Positions 56,406-64,000 of a DNA stretch of 64,000 bases are shown here, piece by piece (the stretch's first letter is position 1; each line of letters starts with the position of its first letter). Source of the stretch: JAOUEA01 sp963821935 (GTDB lineage: Bacteria; Actinomycetota; UBA4738; HRBIN12). Location: NCBI GenBank assembly GCA_963821935.1, contig CAWGFM010000004.1, positions 496,001 through 560,000 of the forward strand. Direction: 5' to 3'. A program made the translations under genes and the position numbers. A model generated the notes under the pieces. That model made no database searches and was not told the DNA's origin. It worked only from the letters and a program-made list of their open reading frames with translations.

Positions 56406-57754
56406 GCGTCGGTTCGGCCGAGGGCGACCCGGGCCAGCTGGTCGAGGGCCCACGGCGAGATGGCCTTCCCCGCGGGCGAGACACCGGGCGCGTGCCGCGG
56501 CATGCGAACGCGGAGCGCACCCGGCAGCATCTCGAACACGATCGGTGGCTGCAGGGTCATCGCCTCACCGTCGACGCCCACCTCCACCGGGGCGCCGGAG
56601 TCGACCTGGAACCTGTCGGTGGTCCATTCCAGCCATCCCTTGAAGCGCCGGATCTGCCCCAACGCGTCCAGGGTCACCATGCGTTGTGCATCGGCCGCCC
56701 CGCTGACCCGCAAACTCACCACGCCCAACGTGCCCGCATCGAGACGCTCCCTCGTTCCTCGGGCGGTGCTCTCATCGAGCCGGTACGGGTTGTTGGAGAC
56801 GAGCAGCATGTGGGCACTGGTCTGCGGCTCACCGTCCGGGCCGGTGAAGCGAAGGTCGAGGGGCTCGGCGTCGGGCCCGAGCATGTCGGGCAACATCGAC
56901 AGCACGGTCTGCACCTTGGCATCGCGATACTCGGGGGACTGCACGATCTTGGCGTAGAGCCCCATCGAAGCGTTGTTCACGAAGACCGATCCGTTGACGG
57001 TGGCGAGGTCGATCCGGCGCTCGACCCCGTCGGAGAACGCGTCGAGAGCACCCACGACGTCGTCGCGATCCAGACCCAGGTCAAGGGCGAGGTGGTTCCT
57101 GGTCCCAGCGGGCACCACGACATGCGGCACGCCGTGCCGGCTGGCCACCGAGGCGACCAACGCCTGCGAGCCGTCACCGCCGGCCATGCCGATCACATCG
57201 GCGCCTCCAGCGATGGCCGCTTCGGCCAGCGCCAGCAGGTCGTCACCGGGGACCAGCACGACGGGCTCGATCCCGCGCGATCGGCACTCCTCTTCCAGGT
57301 GGAAGCGCTCGACCTTGCCACCACCGGATCGTGGGTTCATCAACAGCACCGGATGTGTCGCGATGGGTGCGGAGGGAAGCGCCGAGATCCCGGCAGCGAA
57401 GTCCTTCTCGGTCCGCCCCAGGGCGATCCGGGCCGTCCCGACCGACACCGCCGCCGTCACCACGATCGACAGCCCTCTGGCGAAGGAGAAGTCCCCCGAC
57501 ACGAGCCCCGCGATCACGAGACCAAGTCCGAGGATGGCGACCACGAGCGAGATCGCCCGTGCCGGGCCACGACGCGAGATGGCGTGCCAAGCCCCGGCGA
57601 CGGCGATCAGCACTCCTACCAACGACAGGATCACGCTGTCCAGGCTCGCCGCGGTCGCGACCAGCACGAGACCGGCGGACACGAGCACGGCCACGATCGA
57701 CACGACCGCCGACACCCGCCGGAACAGCGGCACTTCGGACCGGTCACGACCCAT
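56402..57754 (-). CDS. Diacylglycerol kinase-like lipid kinase with N-terminal membrane segments
   Basis: The 450-residue protein starts with four membrane segments (about 10-110; AVVSIVAVLVSAGLVLVATA onward), then a DagK catalytic domain with VLLMNPRSGGGKVERF, DVIGMAGGDGSQALVASVAS (GGDG) and VVVPAGTRNHLALDLGLDRD. The C-terminal half has PVEVGVDGEAMTLQPPI. It is predicted to phosphorylate diacylglycerol or a related lipid with ATP. The N-terminal membrane fusion is unusual for soluble DgkB-type kinases. It overlaps SulP by 11 bases and PAP2 by 4. Confidence 0.87.
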   Translation of the reverse strand: MGRDRSEVPLFRRVSAVVSIVAVLVSAGLVLVATAASLDSVILSLVGVLIAVAGAWHAISRRGPARAISLVVAILGLGLVIAGLVSGDFSFARGLSIVVTAAVSVGTARIALGRTEKDFAAGISALPSAPIATHPVLLMNPRSGGGKVERFHLEEECRSRGIEPVVLVPGDDLLALAEAAIAGGADVIGMAGGDGSQALVASVASRHGVPHVVVPAGTRNHLALDLGLDRDDVVGALDAFSDGVERRIDLATVNGSVFVNNASMGLYAKIVQSPEYRDAKVQTVLSMLPDMLGPDAEPLDLRFTGPDGEPQTSAHMLLVSNNPYRLDESTARGTRERLDAGTLGVVSLRVSGAADAQRMVTLDALGQIRRFKGWLEWTTDRFQVDSGAPVEVGVDGEAMTLQPPIVFEMLPGALRVRMPRHAPGVSPAGKAISPWALDQLARVALGRTDA

Positions 57755-59468
57755 CGATCGTCTCCTTCGTGGGCTGCTCCCAGTTCGCGCCGAACTGCGA
57801 GCGGTAGGCCCCGACGGCCTCTTCGATCGTCGGATAGAAGTGCTCGGGCGCGATCGTCCTCGTCAGCTCGTATCGCTCCACCTTCTGCCTCACCCGGTCC
57901 TTCATCTCCGCGAACACCAGGTTGATGCCCGCGTCGTTCAACTCCTGGTCGAGATCCTCGAGCATGTCGGCGGCCGTCGTGTCGACGTCGGTGATCGGCT
58001 CCGCCGCCACGATGATCCATCGTGGTGGGGGCTCCGAGCGCGCCAGCCTGCGGATCTGATCACGGAACGTGCGCGAGTTGGCGAAGAACAACGGCGCATC
58101 GAACCGGAACAGCACGCACCCCGCGAGGCGTTCGGCGTGCGGATAGCTCGCCACGTCATGGAACCCCTGCAGGCCCTCGACCCTGCCCATGACCGCCTGG
58201 TAGGGCCACCACGAGCGGCGGAACACGGTCAGGATGGACAGGGCGACGGCCAGGCCGATGCCGGGCAACACCCCCAACAGCACGACGCCCGCGAATGCTG
58301 CCATCGCCAGCACGAACTCCGTGCGTCGCTGATGCAGCAACCGCACGGTGCCGCCGATGTCCGCGAGCGAGACCGACGCCGAGATGACGATGGCGGCCAG
58401 CGTGGGCTGGGGAAGATCGCGCAGCAGCCCGGGCACGACGAGCAGGATCAGCGTGATCGCACCGGCGCCCACCAGGCCCGTCACCTGCGATCTGGCGCCG
58501 GCTTGCTCGGCGACGGCGGTGCGCGACCCGCTGGTGCTCACCGGGAACCCTTGGAACAGGCCCGCCGCGACGTTGGCGGCACCGATGCCGATCATCTCGC
58601 GGTTCCCGTCGATCTCCTCACCGCTTCGGGCCGCGAACGAGGAGGCCGTCGAGATCGTATCCGTCAACGAGACCAGGGCGATCCCCAACGCACCCACCGC
58701 GAGCGTGCTCAGGTCGGCCAACGACACGGTGGGGATCGTGAACGGCGGGAACCCTTGCGGCAAGGTGCCGACCAGGGAGACGCCCCGGCCCTCGAGATCG
58801 GCGATCGCTGCGATCGCGATCGAGATGACGACGACGAGCAGGACCCCGGGAAGCTTGGGCAGCGTCCGTTGGAGCACCACCAGCATGATCAGACCGAGCG
58901 CGCCGATCGCGAGCGCCGCCGTCACCGTTTGGCCGTCTGCCACCCCTTCCACGAAGCCGGCCACGTCGCCGATGAATCCGTCCGCATCCACCGAGAACCC
59001 GAACAGCTTCGGCAATTGGCTCACCAGGATCGTGACCGCCAACCCGTTCATGTAGCCGATCACGGTCGGCTTGGAGAGCAGGTCGGAGACGAAGCCCAAC
59101 TTGGCCACGCCCGCCAGGATCATGATGCCGCCGACCATCAGGGCCAGCACGGACGCTGCCGCGATCGCCTTCGCGGGGTCGCCGTCGGCCACCAACAGCG
59201 GCGCCAGGGTCGCCGCGATCATCGGGCCGAGCGAGGAATCCGGTCCCAGGACCAGGATCTTGCTCGGACCGAACATGGCGTAGCCCACGAGGCACAGGAT
59301 CGACGTGTAGAGGCCGGTGATCGCCGGCAACCCTGCGAGCTCCGCGTAGGCCATGCCCTGAGGAACCAGCAAGGCCGTGAGCACGAGACCCGCCACGACG
59401 TCCTTGGAGAGCCACGCTCGCCGGTACCTCGCGAGCATGCGCACGCCCGGCACGATCGACGCCTTCAT
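57744..59468 (-). CDS. SulP-family anion permease with STAS domain
   Basis: The 574-residue protein has the SulP start DVVAGLVLTALLVPQGMAYA, AELAGLPAITGLYTSILCLV, GPDSSLGPMIAATLAPLLV and GFPVSTSGSRTAVAEQAGAR, with 10-12 membrane spans. A cytoplasmic STAS domain (about 435-555) contains CVLFRFDAPLFFANSRTFRD and VDTTAADMLEDLDQELNDAG. SulP proteins carry sulfate, bicarbonate or dicarboxylates; the substrate here cannot be assigned. ATG 59468 has a GAGGGGGA ribosome binding site. Confidence 0.93.
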   Translation of the reverse strand: MKASIVPGVRMLARYRRAWLSKDVVAGLVLTALLVPQGMAYAELAGLPAITGLYTSILCLVGYAMFGPSKILVLGPDSSLGPMIAATLAPLLVADGDPAKAIAAASVLALMVGGIMILAGVAKLGFVSDLLSKPTVIGYMNGLAVTILVSQLPKLFGFSVDADGFIGDVAGFVEGVADGQTVTAALAIGALGLIMLVVLQRTLPKLPGVLLVVVISIAIAAIADLEGRGVSLVGTLPQGFPPFTIPTVSLADLSTLAVGALGIALVSLTDTISTASSFAARSGEEIDGNREMIGIGAANVAAGLFQGFPVSTSGSRTAVAEQAGARSQVTGLVGAGAITLILLVVPGLLRDLPQPTLAAIVISASVSLADIGGTVRLLHQRRTEFVLAMAAFAGVVLLGVLPGIGLAVALSILTVFRRSWWPYQAVMGRVEGLQGFHDVASYPHAERLAGCVLFRFDAPLFFANSRTFRDQIRRLARSEPPPRWIIVAAEPITDVDTTAADMLEDLDQELNDAGINLVFAEMKDRVRQKVERYELTRTIAPEHFYPTIEEAVGAYRSQFGANWEQPTKETIDGS

Positions 59469-59552
59469 GGGTTCCCCCTCGTTCGGCACCGTCTCGAACG
59501 AGCCGGTGCCCTGCGCAGCCTAGGGAGTCTCGAGGGCGGCCGCACGTCCGAC

Positions 59553-60860
59553 TCAGGGTTCCGGCTCATCCCCGGCGGCTCGTCGGAACGCGCCACGCGG
59601 ATCCTCGAAGCCACTGAGCTGCGTGATGTCCCTGGGGAACAGCAGCGCGATCGTCCAATCCACTGCGATCCGCACCCGCCGGCCGATCGTGGGCATGGCC
59701 GCCAGGTGGTAGGAGCGATGCAGGAACCACCCGGCGAACCCCTTGACCTTGATGCCGAAGACGTCGGCAACGCCCTTGTAGCGCCCCAGGGAGCACACCC
59801 CGCCGACGTTCCTCCACACGAACGGCTCCTGCCGTCCGCCCAGGATCGAGGCCGTCACGTTGCGGCCCAGACGCTTGCCCTGTCGCATCGCATGCTGGGC
59901 GGTGGGAGGCGCCATGCCACCGGTGGTCACGTCGGGCACCGCCGCCACGTCACCTGCCGCCCATGCATCGGGCACAGCGATCACGCGGAGGTGATCGTCC
60001 ACCTCGACGCGCCCCCGCTCGTCCAACGGGAGGCCGCTCGAGGCCGCGAGCGGCGCGGGCTTCACGCCCGTGGTCCAGACCAGGGTGTCGGCCTCGAACG
60101 TCTGACCGTCCGACAACCTCAAGAGGCCGCCCTCGGCCGACTCCAGCCTCGTGCGCAGCAATACCTCGATCCGCCGGCGCTCCAGTCGCTCCTGCGCGTA
60201 GCGAGCCAGATCGAGCGGGAGCTCCGGCAGGATCTGGGAGCCAGCCTCCACGAGTACCCATCGCATCTGTCCCGCGTGCAGCGATGGATAGTTCGCCATG
60301 GCGTCGCGGGCCAGGTCCTCCAGCTCACCCAGCGCTTCGACACCTGCGTAGCCGGCGCCGACGAATACGAACGTCAACGCCGCGCGGGCACGGTCAGGCT
60401 CGTCCGTCTCCGCCGCGACATCCAGCCGGGACAGCACGTGGTTGCGCAGGTAGATCGCCTCCTGCACGGTCTTGAACCCGATGCCCCGTTCCGCCAGTCC
60501 AGGGACCGGCAAGACGCGCGACCACGAGCCGGCGGTCAGGACCAGGACGTCGTAGTCCATGGAGACGCCCTGTCCATCGGGGATGCGAACCGCCGCTCGG
60601 CGTGCGTCGTGATCGATGTTGGTCACCTCGCCCACCGTGACCTCGGCATGCCGCAGCACGGGCCGCAAGGGCACGACCGCGGCACGAGGGTCGATCGTGC
60701 CGCTCGCCACCTCGGGCAGGAACGGCTGGTACTGCATGAAGTTGTCCGCACTCACCACCATGACGCGATGCCCGGCTTTCGCGAGCGGGGCCATCTGCAT
60801 CGCCGCGTACATGCCGGCGAACCCGCTCCCGACGATCAGGATGCGCTTGCGCTCGCCCAT
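59553..60860 (-). CDS. ndh: Type II NADH dehydrogenase
   Basis: The 435-residue flavoprotein has the FAD motif ILIVGSGFAGMYAAMQM, the NADH motif FVFVGAGYAGVEALGELED, VLVLTAGSWSRVLPVPGLAE and AWAAGDVAAVPDV. The C-terminal region (GFAGWFLHRSYHLAAMPTIG) matches the membrane-contact helix of NDH-2. It passes electrons from NADH to quinone without pumping protons. Its 5' end overlaps the 3' end of the HAD gene by 25 bases, so both are in one transcript. Confidence 0.92.
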   Translation of the reverse strand: MGERKRILIVGSGFAGMYAAMQMAPLAKAGHRVMVVSADNFMQYQPFLPEVASGTIDPRAAVVPLRPVLRHAEVTVGEVTNIDHDARRAAVRIPDGQGVSMDYDVLVLTAGSWSRVLPVPGLAERGIGFKTVQEAIYLRNHVLSRLDVAAETDEPDRARAALTFVFVGAGYAGVEALGELEDLARDAMANYPSLHAGQMRWVLVEAGSQILPELPLDLARYAQERLERRRIEVLLRTRLESAEGGLLRLSDGQTFEADTLVWTTGVKPAPLAASSGLPLDERGRVEVDDHLRVIAVPDAWAAGDVAAVPDVTTGGMAPPTAQHAMRQGKRLGRNVTASILGGRQEPFVWRNVGGVCSLGRYKGVADVFGIKVKGFAGWFLHRSYHLAAMPTIGRRVRIAVDWTIALLFPRDITQLSGFEDPRGAFRRAAGDEPEP

Positions 60861-61558
60861 GACTCCACCATGGCGGGGACCTCCTCCAGCGACCGCACCG
60901 ATGCATCGGCCTCCGCCACCTGCTCGGCCGTCGGCTCATCGGGGGCTTCCCCGCGCAGGATCCAGATCGTCTGCATCCCGGCGGTCTTCGCCGGCCGCAC
61001 ATCGTAGTCCAGACGATCGCCCACCATGACCGCGCGGGCCGGAGACACACCCGCCATGGACAGCACCTGGGAGAAGAGCTTCGGATCGGGCTTCTGCAAA
61101 CCGAGGTCGTCGCTGACCCCCCAGACCTCGAAGAACCGGCTCAGACCCTCCCGGTCCATCGCCGCGCGCACCGACGTCGGTTGGTTGGCGATGACGCCCA
61201 ACCGGTAGCGTCCATCCAGCATCTCGAGGCAGGGAACGACGTCCGGGTACAGGGCCGACGGCGGGTAGGCCCAGTACTTCGCGGCCCGTGCCTCGACCGA
61301 CGCCAGATCCGCGTCATCGCCCAGGAACCGCTTCGTCAACCGCGCTCGGAACGAACCCGTCTGAGCAGCGCGCGTGGCCTTGTACTCATCCTCGAAGGCT
61401 TGGTCACTGAACCGGGCGCCCGATTCGCGCAAGGCGCTCTTCCACGACCGCGCGTACACGGTGTCGTCGTACATCACGCCGCCGATGTCGAAGAACACCA
61501 TTTCGATCTTCGGCTCGATCTTCGGCTCGATCGGCTGGGTGGATCTGCTGGACGGCAT
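60836..61558 (-). CDS. HAD-superfamily hydrolase
   Basis: The 240-residue protein has motif I MVFFDIGGVMYDD (nucleophile Asp), motif II LGVIANQPT, and motifs III/IV GLQKPDPKLFSQVL and VMVGDRLDYDVRPAKTAGMQ. It is a small phosphatase-like enzyme of unknown substrate. The N-terminus carries a repeat PKIEPKIE from a 12-bp tandem duplication at 61504-61527. The true start could therefore lie inside the repeat, near the conserved VFFD. Confidence 0.9.
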   Translation of the reverse strand: MPSSRSTQPIEPKIEPKIEMVFFDIGGVMYDDTVYARSWKSALRESGARFSDQAFEDEYKATRAAQTGSFRARLTKRFLGDDADLASVEARAAKYWAYPPSALYPDVVPCLEMLDGRYRLGVIANQPTSVRAAMDREGLSRFFEVWGVSDDLGLQKPDPKLFSQVLSMAGVSPARAVMVGDRLDYDVRPAKTAGMQTIWILRGEAPDEPTAEQVAEADASVRSLEEVPAMVESWASASAS

Positions 61559-61581
61559 CGATCGGCATCCCTGGTCCGGTG

Positions 61582-62412
61582 CTACCGGCCGGCGCGTCGC
61601 TTCAGCTCGGCGAACCGGTCGGCGTCGGTGGTCTCGCATCCGAGCCGGTAGTCGTATCGGGCCCCATGGCAGTCGCTCGCTCCCGTCGGCACCAGATCGA
61701 GCCTGTCGGCCATGTCCCGGTAGTAGGCGCGTTGGTCGTCATCATGGTCGGGATGGTCGACCTCCAGACCGACCATGCCGCCGCCCGCCATCTGCTCGAT
61801 CAACGTGTCCGGCACCGAGCCGGCACCCTTCCACATGCCGGGGTGCGCCAGCACGCAGACGCCCCCGGCGTCGCGGATCAGGTGCAGGGCATCCATCGGG
61901 TGCAGCGCATGCTTGGGAACGTACGCGACGCCGTCGTCGCTGATGAAGCGGTCGAACGCTTCCTTCTCGGTCGGCACGATGCCCGCTTCCACCATGGCCT
62001 TGGCGACGTGAGGACGCGCGATCAGCCCTCCCCCGGCGATCTCGCGGACCCGTTCGAACGAGATGTCATACCCCAGCTCCTGCAGCTTTTCGACCATCAT
62101 CTCGCCACGCCGGAACCGGGTGTCGATCAACCGCTGGAGCTCCTGTCGAAGCGGCTCGTGCGCCGCATCCACCCAGTACGACAGCACGTGCAGGCTGGCC
62201 CCCTCGTACTCGGCCGAGAACTCGATCCCAGGCACCATCTCGATCCCCGCGTCCGCCCCAGCGGTGAGGCCTTCATCGAAGCCGTCCATCGTGTCGTGGT
62301 CGGTGATGGCGATGCCAGCGAGCCCCCGCTCGACAGCGAGCGCAACGTTCTCGGCGGGTGTGTTGGTCCCGTCCGAGCACGACGTGTGGGTGTGCAGGTC
62401 GTAGCCGCTCAT
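61582..62412 (-). CDS. PHP-domain phosphoesterase
   Basis: The 276-residue protein has the PHP metal motifs YDLHTHTSCSDGTNTP, AGIAITDHDTMDGFDEGL, VPGIEFSAEYEG, CVLAHPGMWKG and VPTGASDCHGARYDY. The layout matches YciV/TrpH-like enzymes, which hydrolyse 3',5'-nucleoside bisphosphates or trim RNA 5' ends. It lies in the same direction as, and 23 bases upstream of, the HAD gene. Confidence 0.92.
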   Translation of the reverse strand: MSGYDLHTHTSCSDGTNTPAENVALAVERGLAGIAITDHDTMDGFDEGLTAGADAGIEMVPGIEFSAEYEGASLHVLSYWVDAAHEPLRQELQRLIDTRFRRGEMMVEKLQELGYDISFERVREIAGGGLIARPHVAKAMVEAGIVPTEKEAFDRFISDDGVAYVPKHALHPMDALHLIRDAGGVCVLAHPGMWKGAGSVPDTLIEQMAGGGMVGLEVDHPDHDDDQRAYYRDMADRLDLVPTGASDCHGARYDYRLGCETTDADRFAELKRRAGR

Positions 62413-62444
62413 GGCCGGGAGGGTGACAGACGTCGGTGCCCTCG

Positions 62445-63488
62445 TCACATCGACGGAGCAGGCGCCACCAGGGACGGACCGATCTCCGCGACCGTGCGGC
62501 ACCCGGTCAGCGCCATGGCATTCTCGAACTCCGCCCTCAGGATGCCGAGCACGGCCGTGACGCCCGCTTCACCACCGGCTGCCAACCCCCACACGACGGG
62601 GCGCCCGACCAGCACCGCCGCCGCGCCCAGCGCCATGGCCTTCAGCACGTCCGTGCCTCGCCGGACACCTCCGTCCATCAGCACCGGCACCCGGCCGGCG
62701 ACCTGCGAGATCACCTCGGGCAGCGCACCGAGTCCCGACGGCGAGGAGTCCAGCTGACGCCCTCCATGGTTGGACACCACGATGGCGTCGGCCCCAGCTT
62801 GCACGGCCAACTCGGCATCCTCAGCAGTGAGCAACCCTTTCACCAGGATCGGGAGGCCCGGCACCTGCCCACGGATCCATGCCAGGTCATCCCAGCTCAG
62901 GAGCGGGTCGTAGACCATCTCATTCTCTGGCTCACTCTCCGGAAGCCCGATCGGCATGACGAACCCGCTGCGGGTGTCGCGGTGGCGCAGGCCGTTCACC
63001 GGGAAATCGACCGTCCAGCAGATCGCCCCGTACCCGGCCGACGCCACGCGCGCCAGCATCTCCCCAGTACGCCCGCGGTCACTGAGCACGTACAACTGCC
63101 ACCACTTGGGCCCGGCGCTCGCCGCAGCCACCTCTTCACAGATGTCGGCTGCCGTGGAGCTCACGACCATGATCGTGCCGGTGGCATCGGCCGCTCGCGC
63201 CGTGGCCGGTTCGGCGCCGGCGTGAGCCAGATGCTGATAGGCCCACGGCGCCACCAAGACCGGGAACGTCACACGGGTGCCCAGGATCGATGTCGAGGTG
63301 TCGGGTTCGCCCGCCGCTCGCAGGAAGCGAGGCCGCAGGAGCCAGCGGTCGAAGGCCCGCCGGTTCTCCGTCAGCGTCCATTCGTCGCCCGCACCCCCGG
63401 CGAAGTAGTCCCACGCGTCGGGGGCGATCGCTGCCCGCGCGACCGGCTCGTAGTCATCGACGGTGACGTAGATCGGAGGGTCGGTCAT
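62445..63488 (-). CDS. FMN-dependent alpha-hydroxyacid oxidase/dehydrogenase
   Basis: The 347-residue TIM-barrel flavoenzyme has YFAGGAGDEWTLTENRRAFD, FPVLVAPWAYQHLAHAGAEP, WWQLYVLSDRG, LPILVKGLLTAEDAELAVQA and the family signature VVSNHGGRQLDSSPSGLGAL (catalytic His), then VPVLMDGGVRRGTDVLKAMA. It oxidises a 2-hydroxyacid such as lactate or glycolate; which one is not clear. TAGCCT lies 8 bases before ATG 63488. An IclR regulator gene lies directly upstream on the same strand and may control it. Confidence 0.92.
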   Translation of the reverse strand: MTDPPIYVTVDDYEPVARAAIAPDAWDYFAGGAGDEWTLTENRRAFDRWLLRPRFLRAAGEPDTSTSILGTRVTFPVLVAPWAYQHLAHAGAEPATARAADATGTIMVVSSTAADICEEVAAASAGPKWWQLYVLSDRGRTGEMLARVASAGYGAICWTVDFPVNGLRHRDTRSGFVMPIGLPESEPENEMVYDPLLSWDDLAWIRGQVPGLPILVKGLLTAEDAELAVQAGADAIVVSNHGGRQLDSSPSGLGALPEVISQVAGRVPVLMDGGVRRGTDVLKAMALGAAAVLVGRPVVWGLAAGGEAGVTAVLGILRAEFENAMALTGCRTVAEIGPSLVAPAPSM

Positions 63489-63528
63489 CGCCCGGAAGGC
63501 TAGCCCACGTCGTCCACGCGTGGGACGG

Positions 63529-64000
63529 TCAGCCGCGCGCGGCGATGCGTCCGGCACCCATGTCACGCGAGAGCCCGCGGGCGGTCTCGCGCACCGCGCC
63601 CACCAGCGATGGCGACGGGCGTGACTCCGTGATCAACCGCTCGACCGGTCCCACCACCCCGATCGCCCCGGCGGGGTAGCCCCGGTGATCGAACACCGCC
63701 GCGGCGATCTCGGCCTCGCCCACGATGGCCTCCTGATCCTCGACAGCGATCCCTTCGCTCGTGACGGCTGCCACGGCGGTCTCGACGGCCTTCGGGTCGG
63801 TCAGGGTCTTGCCCGTCAGCGCCACCAGGTCCGTGTCCACCAGGTCCGCGCGAGAGGCCGGGTCGAGGTAGGCCACGATCGCCTTGCCGAGCGCACAGGC
63901 GTGCCATGGGATCGACGCACCGACCTCGAGGATCTGCACCGAGTTGTCGGGCCGGAACACGTGGTGAACGATCAGCACCGACGAGTTGTGGAGCACGCCC
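63529..64000 (-). CDS. IclR-family transcriptional regulator, C-terminal part
   Basis: The visible 156 residues are the ligand-binding domain: VQILEVGASIPWHACALGKA, IVAYLDPASRADLVDTDLVA, SEGIAVEDQEAIVGEAEIAA and VFDHRGYPAGAIGVVGPVER. The N-terminal winged helix lies beyond the right edge. IclR proteins respond to small acids or aromatic compounds. The hydroxyacid oxidase 40 bases downstream is a plausible target. Confidence 0.88.
   Translation of the reverse strand, partial: GVLHNSSVLIVHHVFRPDNSVQILEVGASIPWHACALGKAIVAYLDPASRADLVDTDLVALTGKTLTDPKAVETAVAAVTSEGIAVEDQEAIVGEAEIAAAVFDHRGYPAGAIGVVGPVERLITESRPSPSLVGAVRETARGLSRDMGAGRIAARG

Noticed and set aside
56973..61007. Very long open frame (over 1300 codons) on the plus strand
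   Set aside because: It is antisense to the intact lipid kinase, SulP and NDH-2 genes, has an Arg/His/Asp-rich composition typical of shadow frames in high-GC DNA, and shows no domain.
1..64000. CRISPR arrays, restriction-modification or other named defence systems
   Set aside because: No regularly spaced repeats, cas genes, methyltransferases or known defence domains were seen. The only candidate accessory segment (39799-42972) has no such domain.

Overview
The window is a gene-dense, high-GC chromosomal segment from a member of the Actinomycetota. The evidence is the gene content: a YlbL-type PDZ protease, a DUF2342 zincin, DUF5319 and CPxC-type small zinc ribbon proteins, Ku plus a POL-PE-LIG LigD, and a PII/GlnD pair. 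Many start codons also sit 6-9 bases after a TANNNT -10 box (leaderless mRNA). I cannot place it below phylum level. No tRNA, rRNA, CRISPR array, transposase or integrase was seen.

Layout. 1-5230: PDZ protease, a small membrane protein, DUF1028, an MreB-like protein, MoaE, a zincin and an unknown protein. 5231-12077: DAHP synthase, upp, and a BmpA/Nup-type nucleoside ABC transporter operon whose reading frames are broken repeatedly by single-base indels. 12258-16457: small housekeeping and hypothetical genes. 16467-19297: glnB-glnD. 19454-31928: a lipoprotein, GNAT, Ku, M24 peptidase, DUF456, LigD, PIG-L deacetylase, P450, cold-shock protein and SDR. 31900-39385: a tight arginine operon argC-J-B-D-R-G-H on the minus strand, without argF, behind a palindrome that overlaps the promoter. 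39434-43170: a GH114-type gene whose N- and C-terminal pieces lie on either side of a 3.1-kb segment carrying DUF2254 and four small genes. 43167-55739: rmuC, a Cys-rich beta-propeller, an aminotransferase, a bactofilin-like membrane protein, a C45 acyltransferase, ankyrin/MarR, an amidohydrolase, a cupin, a TldD/PmbA pair and a CBS protein. 55776-64000: a minus-strand run of PAP2, lipid kinase, SulP, NDH-2, HAD, PHP, an FMN-dependent hydroxyacid oxidase and the C-terminal half of an IclR regulator.

How genes work together. The arg operon encodes all steps from N-acetylglutamate to arginine except ornithine carbamoyltransferase, plus its own repressor. Ku and LigD form the end-joining repair pair. 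GlnB and GlnD form the nitrogen sensor pair. SulP, the lipid kinase and PAP2 overlap and are probably translationally coupled. BmpA, NupO, NupP and NupQ would import nucleosides, and upp salvages uracil next door.

The least ordinary structure is the split GH114 gene with similar short repeats at both ends of the inserted segment. The dense frame breaks in the nucleoside transporter look more like consensus error than gene decay. Single-base frame breaks also occur in argD, the second TldD/PmbA gene, the amidohydrolase and the small gene at 452-875.
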